A stretch of 5,526 nt of DNA, taken from the NCBI GenBank assembly GCA_002704685.1, contig PAHD01000025.1, positions 29,715 to 35,240 of the forward strand. Direction: 5' to 3'. The translations under genes were made by a program, and so were the position numbers. Below the pieces are notes generated by a model. It saw only the letters and a program-made list of their open reading frames with translations, did not search any database and was not told the DNA's origin. Positions 1 through 5,479 of the stretch are shown piece after piece. Numbering within the stretch: position 1 is the stretch's first letter; every line of letters begins with the position of its first letter. The DNA is from Fidelibacterota bacterium. GTDB lineage: Bacteria; Fidelibacterota; Marinisomatia; SCGC-AAA003-L08; D37C17.

Positions 1-615
1 ATTAAAGAGAAAGACATTGCTTTAGATATTTCAAAGCAGCTTGGTAAAATGATTGAACGCAATCTAGGTCTTAAGGTTGTATATACAAGAGACGAGGATG
101 TTTTTATCCCACTTTGGAAGAGAACTCAAATTGCAAATAATGCAGATGGAGATATTTTCATAAGCATTCATGCTAATGCAGCTCAGCCTCAAGCGCGAGG
201 TTTCGAAACTTTCCTTTTGAGAATAGGTAAAACTCAAGATGCAATTGAGGTAGCAAAGAGAGAAAATGAAGCTATTAAGCTTGAGGAAAAAAATCATAAA
301 TATATTGATTTTACGGATGCTAAAAAAATTGTTGCAAGCATGACTCAAAACTCAGCTATGAAAGGGAGTGAATATTTAGCAGAAAGAATTCAGCTTAATT
401 TAGATAAGAGATTAGATAGTATAAATAGAGGGGTTAAGCAAGCTGGTTTTCACGTTCTTGTTGGAGCTACTATGCCAAACGTATTAGTTGAAGTTGGGTT
501 TATTACTAATAAAAAAGAAGCAAAACAATTATCAAAAGCACAGTATAAGCGAGAAATTGCAAAAGGATTATTTGAATCAGTTATAGATTTTAAAAATAAA
601 TATGAAAAACGATAA
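1..615 (+). CDS. N-acetylmuramoyl-L-alanine amidase, C-terminal part (Amidase_3 family)
   Basis: This is the 3' end of a gene that begins before the window; the reading frame is open from base 1 and the Met codon at 49 is internal. The 204 visible residues form most of an Amidase_3 (AmiC/CwlD-like) zinc hydrolase domain, which cleaves the bond between N-acetylmuramic acid and L-alanine of peptidoglycan in the periplasm. Visible signatures are VVYTRDEDVFIPLWKRTQIA, the SIHANA motif whose His (codon 169-171) is a zinc ligand in this family, and LVEVGFITN near the C-terminus, whose Glu (codon 490-492) matches the catalytic glutamate. The first zinc His and Glu ligands, any signal peptide and any AMIN domain would lie upstream, unseen. 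Between SIHANA and the last motif is a charged insertion (RENEAIKLEE, about codons 250-300), typical of longer AmiC-type members and often an autoinhibitory helix region. The gene overlaps murI by 14 bases, which suggests one cell-wall operon. Confidence 0.93.
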   Translation: MKEKDIALDISKQLGKMIERNLGLKVVYTRDEDVFIPLWKRTQIANNADGDIFISIHANAAQPQARGFETFLLRIGKTQDAIEVAKRENEAIKLEEKNHKYIDFTDAKKIVASMTQNSAMKGSEYLAERIQLNLDKRLDSINRGVKQAGFHVLVGATMPNVLVEVGFITNKKEAKQLSKAQYKREIAKGLFESVIDFKNKYEKR

Positions 616-1405
616 CAGACCTATAGGAGTGTTTGATAGCGGACTTGGTGGTTTAACAGTTCTTAGATCATTAAAAGAAACATTTCAAAATGAATCTTTT
701 ATTTATTTTGGAGATACAGCCAGGCTACCATATGGAACAAAAAGCCAGGAAACAATAATTAGATATTCAAAAGAAATATGTGATTTTTTAAATAAGAATG
801 ATGTTAAGCTAATTATTGTTGCTTGTAATACTGCATCTGCACTGGCAGTGAAGTTTTTAAAAAGCTATTTGAACTTACCCATAATTAATGTTATTGATCC
901 ATGTGTTGAGTTTGCATCAAAAGTTACAAAAAATAATTATATAGGGGTCATTGGTACTCAAGCTACTATTAATTCAAAAGCATACAACAAAAAGCTTGAT
1001 AGAATAAACAGTAGTTTTAAAATTATTTCTCAGGAGTGCTCTTTATTTGTACCTTTAATTGAAGAAGGTTTTATAAAGCATCAAATAACAAAAGATGTGT
1101 GCCATTTTTATTTAAATAAAAAAATTTTTCAAAAAATTGACGTTTTAATTATGGGATGTACTCACTACCCTATTTTGATAGATTATATTAAACAATACTT
1201 TTCAGATAATACTATTATTGTTGATTCTGCTAAAACAGTAGCCTTTCATGTTGAGCAATTATTTGATAATAATTCTGTTTTAAGGGCTTCTCAAAAAACT
1301 CAAAATATTAAATATTATTTAAGTGATAAGTCTATTGAGTTTAATAAATTAGCCGCAGTTTTTTTAAAAACAAATTCATTAGATATTGATTATATTAAAT
1401 TATAA
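602..1405 (+). CDS. murI: Glutamate racemase MurI
   Basis: MurI interconverts L- and D-glutamate in the cytoplasm without a cofactor and supplies D-Glu for the peptidoglycan stem peptide added by MurD. The 267-residue length is normal. All landmarks of the Asp/Glu racemase family are present: GVFDSGLGGLTVLR (9-22, with Asp12 and Ser13), FGDTARLPYGTKS (36-48), VACNTASALA (73-82) with catalytic Cys75, VIGTQATINSKAY (116-128), and LIMGCTHYP (182-190) with the second catalytic Cys186 followed by Thr-His. The two cysteines act as the opposing acid/base pair. The ATG at 602 places the conserved N-terminus correctly. It lies inside the end of the amidase gene, in another frame, with no Shine-Dalgarno before it, so translation is probably coupled to the upstream gene. 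The stop codon directly abuts the folC ATG. Nothing suggests inactivation. Confidence 0.98.
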   Translation: MKNDNRPIGVFDSGLGGLTVLRSLKETFQNESFIYFGDTARLPYGTKSQETIIRYSKEICDFLNKNDVKLIIVACNTASALAVKFLKSYLNLPIINVIDPCVEFASKVTKNNYIGVIGTQATINSKAYNKKLDRINSSFKIISQECSLFVPLIEEGFIKHQITKDVCHFYLNKKIFQKIDVLIMGCTHYPILIDYIKQYFSDNTIIVDSAKTVAFHVEQLFDNNSVLRASQKTQNIKYYLSDKSIEFNKLAAVFLKTNSLDIDYIKL

Positions 1406-2647
1406 ATGAGTATTTCAGAATATTTATTAAGCATATCATCAAAAAAAATTAAATATGGCTTAAAGCGTACAAAAGAATTATTGCATGCATGCAATAATCC
1501 CCAAAAAAAGGTCTATTCAATTCAGGTTGTAGGTACTAACGGCAAAGGTTCAGTTTCAGCAATGCTGTCTTCCGTATTAGAAAAAGGTGGATATAGTGTG
1601 GGCTTATTTACCTCTCCTCACTTAGTGTCAGTTAATGAACGTATTAGAATTAATAGTGATATGATTAAAAACAAACATATAAAAAGTTTTATTGAAAAAT
1701 ATGAAGACTCTATTAAGTTAATTCAACCATCATTTTTTGAGCTGTTAACTGTTATTTCTATCTGGTATTTTGAAAAACAAAAAGTTGACTTTTGTATTTT
1801 AGAAACAGGTCTTGGTGGTCGATATGATAGTGTTACTGCATGCGATAATGCCGGGATTATATTTACTCCAATATCTATGGACCACCATTCCCTCTTAGGT
1901 AATACCATATCTTTAATTGCAACTGACAAGTCCATGGCAATTAATAATAATACTGAGTTTGTATTTTCTTCAAAACAAAATCAAAGAGTGATGCAAATTT
2001 TATGTAAAAGAGCATACCTGCACAATTTAAAGATAATATTTGCAAACAATGAAAAACCAACTATTATATTAGATTATTTATATGGTAAACATCAATTAGA
2101 AAATGCAATGCTTGTTATCAAGTGTGTAAATTATTTAAATAATAAAGAGATTATTAATTTAAATGAAAGGCAAATAACTGATGGATTAAAAAAAACAGTT
2201 TGGTTTGGAAGATTCCATATTCTCCAAGCTCAACCAACGATTATATTTGATGTAGCACATAACAAATCAAGCTTGAAAAGTTTTCTAGAAAGTTTTAATA
2301 GTTATTTAGAAATAAATAAGTTTGAAAGAAAATACTTACTATGTGCATTTGAAAATAATAAAAAAATTCGCTCAATTTTGAAAAATTTTGAAAATAAGTT
2401 TGATTATATTGTATGCTCAGAAACCAACATTAGAGATAGTATGCCATCAAATGAAATTGCAAAAATTTTTCGCAATAAAGATAAAACTAAAATTATTAAA
2501 AATATTGATGAAAGCATTGGTTATTGTATAAAAAATACTAAGAAATCAGATGTTCTAGTAATACTTGGTAGTCATTTTATTGCACCTGCAATCAACACTT
2601 TTTTTAAAAATTGTTTTGCACTAGATAATAAAAGGTTATTAACTTAA
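1406..2647 (+). CDS. folC: Bifunctional folylpolyglutamate synthase / dihydrofolate synthase FolC
   Basis: A Mur-ligase-fold enzyme of the folylpolyglutamate synthase family. It adds glutamate to dihydropteroate and/or to folates, using ATP, in the cytoplasm. The 413 residues match the family length. Visible elements are KYGLKRTKELL (16-26), the P-loop VVGTNGKGS (41-49), GLFTSPHLVSVNERIRIN (66-83), ETGLGGRYDSVTA (133-145), the DHHSLLGNT segment (159-167) followed by Lys175 in the position of the carbamylated lysine, YGKHQLENA (226-234), GRFHILQ (268-274), and DVAHNK (282-287) opening the C-terminal domain, where DGAHNP is usual. Whether it has one or both activities cannot be read from sequence alone. 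The ATG begins on the base after the murI stop and no Shine-Dalgarno is visible, which points to coupling. Translation ends with TAA followed at once by an in-frame TGA. The first 100 bases contain a perfect 22-bp palindrome, listed separately. Confidence 0.95.
   Translation: MSISEYLLSISSKKIKYGLKRTKELLHACNNPQKKVYSIQVVGTNGKGSVSAMLSSVLEKGGYSVGLFTSPHLVSVNERIRINSDMIKNKHIKSFIEKYEDSIKLIQPSFFELLTVISIWYFEKQKVDFCILETGLGGRYDSVTACDNAGIIFTPISMDHHSLLGNTISLIATDKSMAINNNTEFVFSSKQNQRVMQILCKRAYLHNLKIIFANNEKPTIILDYLYGKHQLENAMLVIKCVNYLNNKEIINLNERQITDGLKKTVWFGRFHILQAQPTIIFDVAHNKSSLKSFLESFNSYLEINKFERKYLLCAFENNKKIRSILKNFENKFDYIVCSETNIRDSMPSNEIAKIFRNKDKTKIIKNIDESIGYCIKNTKKSDVLVILGSHFIAPAINTFFKNCFALDNKRLLT
1477..1498. 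repeat. Perfect 22-bp palindrome inside folC
   Basis: All eleven base pairs are complementary about the centre between 1487 and 1488. The arms ATTATTGCA (1477-1485) and TGCAATAAT (1490-1498) flank TGCA. In the folC mRNA it could fold as a nine-pair stem with a four-base loop, about 70 bases after the start codon; as duplex DNA it could be a dimeric protein site. It covers folC codons 24-31 (ELLHACNN). No U-run follows it on the + strand, so it is not an intrinsic terminator for folC. The palindrome is seen directly; any function is unknown. Confidence 0.6.
2374..2393 (+). repeat. Two-copy tandem 10-base repeat in folC
   Basis: AATTTTGAAA occurs twice back to back within the C-terminal domain of folC (encoding part of SILKNFENKF). 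The period of ten is not a multiple of three, so the copies are read in different frames. This is most likely an AT-rich coincidence or a minor slippage event and has no evident function. Confidence 0.35.
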
Positions 2648-2698
2648 TGATATTGTAGGGAATTCCTTAATTCACGCTTAAAAAATCAATCTTTTACA

Positions 2699-2704
2699 TA
2701 TAAT
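2699..2704 (+). promoter_or_regulatory. Candidate -10 box (TATAAT) before rho
   Basis: An exact TATAAT lies in the 73-base gap between folC and rho. No good -35 hexamer sits at 16-18 bases: the best matched hexamer, TTCACG at 2671-2676, is 22 bases away. No extended TGn motif is present. Initiation about seven bases downstream would start the message almost on the AGGAG ribosome site and give a very short leader. In DNA this AT-rich such a hexamer can occur by chance, so this is a candidate only. Confidence 0.35.
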
Positions 2705-2710
2705 TTAATT

Positions 2711-2715
2711 AGGAG
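2711..2715 (+). promoter_or_regulatory. Shine-Dalgarno site for rho
   Basis: AGGAG is followed by five bases and the ATG at 2721. It is the strongest ribosome binding site in the window and fixes the rho start. It contrasts with murI, folC and the aminotransferase, which have little or none, and so marks the beginning of a separately translated unit. Confidence 0.85.
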
Positions 2716-2720
2716 TTTTA

Positions 2721-3968
2721 ATGAAGACGAGAGAACTGCAAAAGTTGACAGTTAAAGAATTACATAAAATGTGTGATTCGCTAGGATTTAAAGAATATTC
2801 AGGCTTAAGAAAACAAGATTTAATAAAATCTATATTACAAACTAAAGCTAAAAATAAAGAAACTATTTTTGGTGAAGGTGTATTAGAAGTTTTATCTGAT
2901 GGTTATGGCTTTTTAAGATCACCTGACTACAGTTATTTACCTGGTCCTGATGATATATATGTTTCACATTCTCAAATAAAAAAGTTTCATTTAAAAACAG
3001 GAAATCTTGTTTCGGGTCAAATTAGACAACCAAAAGACAATGAAAGATTTTTTGCTTTACTAAAGGTTGAAACAGTAAACGGAATTAATCCTCATGAATC
3101 AAGAGGGTTGGTTCATTTTGAAAACTTAACCCCTCTTTATCCTGATGAAATTATTAAACTTGAGACTGGTGAGAATAATATTTCTACCAGAACAATTGAT
3201 ATGCTAGCGCCTATTGGAAAAGGACAAAGGGGCTTAATAGTTGCTCAACCCAAAACAGGAAAAACTATTTTACTGCAAAAAATTGCTAATGCTATATCTA
3301 CAAATGATCCATCAATTAATTTAATTATTTTGTTAATTGATGAACGTCCAGAAGAAGTTACTGATATGGCACGTAGTGTGAAAGCAGAGGTTGTTGCATC
3401 CACATTTGATGAGCCTGCTACTAGGCATGTACAGGTTGCTGAGATGGTTATATCAAAAGCAAAAAGATGTGTTGAGACTGGTGAGGATGTTGTAATCTTA
3501 CTGGATTCAATTACAAGATTAGCTAGAGCATATAATACTGTTATTCCACACAGTGGAAAGATTTTATCTGGTGGTGTTGATTCAAATGCACTTCATAAGC
3601 CAAAACGTTTTTTTGGAGCTGCAAGAAATGTTGAAAACGGTGGAAGTTTGACCATCATTTCAACAGCGCTTATTGATACTGGAAGCAGAATGGATGAAGT
3701 AATTTTTGAAGAGTTTAAAGGAACTGGAAATCAAGAACTGGTTCTTGATAGAGATTTAAGCGACAAGCGTATATATCCATCGATAAATGTGAATAGATCA
3801 AGTACCAGAAGAGAAGATAAGTTGATTGGGAAAAAAGATTTATCTCGTATTTGGTTGCTGAGAAAAATTATAAATGATATGACAAATATTGAGGCGATGG
3901 AGTTTCTAATTGAGAAGCTGAAGCGCACTAAACACAATAGAGAGTTTTTAGACTCTATGAGCAGTTAA
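2721..3968 (+). CDS. rho: Transcription termination factor Rho
   Basis: Rho is the hexameric RNA-dependent ATPase and 5'-3' helicase that ends transcription of untranslated RNA. The 415 residues are close to the 419 of E. coli Rho. In order: the Rho N-terminal helical domain (about 1-45, KLTVKELHKMCDSLG and SGLRKQDLI), the cold-shock-like RNA-binding domain (about 50-120, GEGVLEVLSDGYGFLR then YLPGPDDIYVS), and the RecA-like ATPase domain. The latter has Walker A AQPKTGKT (175-182), LIDERPEEVTDMARS (205-219), Walker B VVILLDS (257-263), the Q-loop region LSGGVDSNALHKPKRFFGAARN (282-303), the R-loop region EFKGTGNQELVLDR (331-344), and Arg363 at the arginine-finger position. The Asp-Glu-Arg at 207-209 corresponds to E. 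coli Rho residues that contact bicyclomycin. The protein has no large N-terminal insertion. It is preceded by AGGAG and a candidate promoter and followed after four bases by the aminotransferase gene. Confidence 0.99.
   Translation: MKTRELQKLTVKELHKMCDSLGFKEYSGLRKQDLIKSILQTKAKNKETIFGEGVLEVLSDGYGFLRSPDYSYLPGPDDIYVSHSQIKKFHLKTGNLVSGQIRQPKDNERFFALLKVETVNGINPHESRGLVHFENLTPLYPDEIIKLETGENNISTRTIDMLAPIGKGQRGLIVAQPKTGKTILLQKIANAISTNDPSINLIILLIDERPEEVTDMARSVKAEVVASTFDEPATRHVQVAEMVISKAKRCVETGEDVVILLDSITRLARAYNTVIPHSGKILSGGVDSNALHKPKRFFGAARNVENGGSLTIISTALIDTGSRMDEVIFEEFKGTGNQELVLDRDLSDKRIYPSINVNRSSTRREDKLIGKKDLSRIWLLRKIINDMTNIEAMEFLIEKLKRTKHNREFLDSMSS
3937..3958 (+). other. Possible small mRNA hairpin at the rho 3' end
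   Basis: ATAGAG (3937-3942) can pair with CTCTAT (3953-3958), or alternatively AGAGT (3941-3945) with ACTCT (3952-3956) around a six-base loop. The stem is short, lies within the last codons of rho, and ends just before the weak GAG that might serve as ribosome site for the next gene. It has no following U-run, so it is not a terminator. Role, if any, is uncertain. Confidence 0.25.
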
Positions 3969-3972
3969 TGTT

Positions 3973-5166
3973 GTGTTTTCTGATCGTATTCATAGAATAA
4001 AACCATCAGCAACGCTTGAAATGACAAGCAAAGCAGCTGAATTAAAAAGAGCCAATAAACCAGTCTATAATTTAAGCGTTGGAGAGCCAGATTTTTCGAC
4101 ACCAAACCATATACAAAAAGCTGCTATATGGGCTATTAATAATGGTCATACGAAATATACTCCCGGAGGAGGAACAGCTGAGCTAAAGGAAGCTGTTTGT
4201 GAAAAATTATACAGAGATAATCAATTAACATTTAATCCTGAAGAAATAGTTGTCTCTTGTGGTGGTAAACACTCTTTGTATAATGCTTGCCAAGTTTTAT
4301 TTCAAAAAGAAGACGAGGTAATAATTTTTAAGCCTTACTGGGTTTCTTTTCCAGATTTTGTTACAGTAACAGGAGCAAAACCAGTTTTTGTTAATACAAA
4401 TCCATCTAAACAAAATGAACCAGACTTTGATGATTTAATTCGTAAAATTACAAAAAATACAAAAGGTATTATTATTAATTCACCATCAAACCCAACAGGA
4501 GGAGTTTGGAGTGATGAAGCTATTAATAAATTGCTTGATATTTTCAAAAAAAGACCAGATGTTTGGATTTTTTCTGATGAATGCTATGAGCAATTAACAT
4601 ACGATAAGCCCTTTAAAAGTATAGCAACTTTCGCTCCACACTTAAAAAATTTATTGACTTTTCAGAGCTGTTCTAAAACTTATGCAATGACAGGCTGGAG
4701 GATAGGTTACATAGCAGGTAATAAAGATCTGGTAAAAGCAGTTTCAAAACTACAGGGGCAAAGCACTTCTTGTCCAAATTCTATAGCTCAATATGCTGCG
4801 ATAGAAGCATTAACCGGAGACCAAAGTTGCGTGGTAAATATGAAAAAAATTTTTCATACCAGAAGAGATTTAGTATTAAAAGAATTGTATAAAATTTCAC
4901 ATGTAACTTGCGAAAAACCAAACGGTGCATTTTATGTGTTCCCAAATTTCAAACATTATATTAATTCTTTCGATTCTTCTGGAAAAAAAATTCAGACATC
5001 TTCTGATTTATCTCTTTATATCTTAGATCAAACAGGTGTTGTAACTGTTGCAGGTGATAGCTTTGGTGCACCCGAGAACATCAGACTTTCATATGCCACG
5101 TCAAATGAAACAATATCTACAGCAGTTTCATTAATAGGTAGTGCACTTAAAAAATTAGACTTTTAA
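3973..5166 (+). CDS. aspC: Pyridoxal-phosphate aspartate aminotransferase (class I/II fold)
   Basis: A fold-type I PLP aminotransferase of the short bacterial AspAT group, expected to exchange amino groups between aspartate and 2-oxoglutarate in the cytoplasm. Some members also accept prephenate, and this cannot be excluded. The length of 397 residues is typical. Seen in order: DRIHRIKPSATLEM (4-17), LSVGEPDFSTP (34-44), KYTPGGGTAELKEAV (61-75), CGGKHSLYNA (96-105) in the PLP-phosphate loop, Trp123 stacking on PLP, SPSNPTGGV (170-178) with Asn173, SDECYE (201-206) with Asp202 and Tyr205, SCSKTYAMTGWRIGY (232-246) with Schiff-base Lys235, and NIRLSYATS (369-377) with substrate-carboxylate Arg371. 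The start is GTG, because the next in-frame ATG (4021) would remove the conserved N-terminus. An ATG at 3968 is out of frame. Only a weak GAG lies upstream, and the gene starts four bases after the rho stop, so coupling to rho is likely. Confidence 0.93.
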   Translation: MFSDRIHRIKPSATLEMTSKAAELKRANKPVYNLSVGEPDFSTPNHIQKAAIWAINNGHTKYTPGGGTAELKEAVCEKLYRDNQLTFNPEEIVVSCGGKHSLYNACQVLFQKEDEVIIFKPYWVSFPDFVTVTGAKPVFVNTNPSKQNEPDFDDLIRKITKNTKGIIINSPSNPTGGVWSDEAINKLLDIFKKRPDVWIFSDECYEQLTYDKPFKSIATFAPHLKNLLTFQSCSKTYAMTGWRIGYIAGNKDLVKAVSKLQGQSTSCPNSIAQYAAIEALTGDQSCVVNMKKIFHTRRDLVLKELYKISHVTCEKPNGAFYVFPNFKHYINSFDSSGKKIQTSSDLSLYILDQTGVVTVAGDSFGAPENIRLSYATSNETISTAVSLIGSALKKLDF

Positions 5167-5222
5167 TTTTGGAATTAATTTAGTAATATACAGACCGTTT
5201 TATACGAATTGAAATTAATAAA

Positions 5223-5226
5223 AGGA
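5223..5226 (+). promoter_or_regulatory. Shine-Dalgarno site for rpmB
   Basis: AGGA within AAAAGGAA lies one base before an ATG at 5228 and four bases before a second ATG at 5231. The spacing favours the second ATG, and the protein family pattern (Met-Ser-Lys/Arg at the N-terminus) agrees. Confidence 0.6.
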
Positions 5227-5230
5227 AATG

Positions 5231-5470
5231 ATGTCAAAATTTTGTTCAATATCAGGTAAAAGACCATTGGTGGGTAATAATGTCTCAAAGTCAAACATTA
5301 AGACCAAAAGAAGACAATTGCCTAATTTACAAATGAAAAGTATTTATGTTCCAGAGCTAGGAAGAAACATTAAAATAAAAGTTTCTGTCTCTGCATTAAA
5401 AACAATAGATAAAATTGGTTTAATGAGATATTTAAAAAAACAAGATTTGCAATTGTCAGACATTGTATAA
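5231..5470 (+). CDS. rpmB: 50S ribosomal protein L28
   Basis: L28 is a small basic protein of the large ribosomal subunit. The 79-residue product matches the family in size and pattern: MSKFCSISGKRPLVGNNVS (1-19), TKRRQLPNL (25-33), IYVPELGRNIKIKVSVSALK (36-55 approximately), and TIDKIGLMRYLKK. The ALKTIDKIG ending resembles Bacteroidota-type L28. It has a single Cys (5) and none of the paired Cys-x-x-Cys sites found in zinc-binding L28 versions. I place the start at the second of two adjacent ATGs because of ribosome-site spacing and the family N-terminus; starting at 5228 would add one Met. It follows a 61-base gap after the aminotransferase with no convincing promoter or terminator, and is followed nine bases later by an L31 gene in the same frame. 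Confidence 0.95.
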   Translation: MSKFCSISGKRPLVGNNVSKSNIKTKRRQLPNLQMKSIYVPELGRNIKIKVSVSALKTIDKIGLMRYLKKQDLQLSDIV

Positions 5471-5479
5471 TTATTCATT

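Noticed and set aside
64..348. Open reading frame of 94 codons on the minus strand
   Set aside because: It lies wholly antisense to the conserved amidase domain and its translation shows no family pattern. The same applies to minus-strand frames at 1723-1935, 3731-3937 and 4335-4547, antisense to folC, rho and the aminotransferase.
49..615. A complete short amidase gene starting at the ATG at 49
   Set aside because: The frame is open back to base 1, and conserved Amidase_3 sequence (KEKDIALDISKQLGKMIE) precedes that Met, so the gene begins upstream of the window.
2656..2669. Imperfect palindrome around GGAATTCC in the folC-rho gap
   Set aside because: It has one mismatch and no loop, so it makes a poor hairpin and no U-run follows it. 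As an operator it would be only a short symmetric site in AT-rich DNA, with no second copy seen.
2721..3968. Unusual Rho P-loop (AQPKTGKT versus APPKAGKT of E. coli) as a sign of altered function
   Set aside because: This version is, to my knowledge, common in Bacteroidota-like Rho proteins and keeps the GKT core, so it marks lineage and not a defect.
5174..5219. Inverted repeat ATTAATTT / AAATTAAT in the gap before rpmB, considered as a terminator or regulator site
   Set aside because: The eight-base arms are pure A/T with a 30-base loop. This is weak and expected by chance, and no U-run follows.
5167..5227. Promoter or Zur box for rpmB
   Set aside because: Hexamers such as TTGGAA, TAATAT and TATACG are present but not at workable spacing, and no dyad of Zur type could be found. 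The start of this transcript cannot be decided from sequence.
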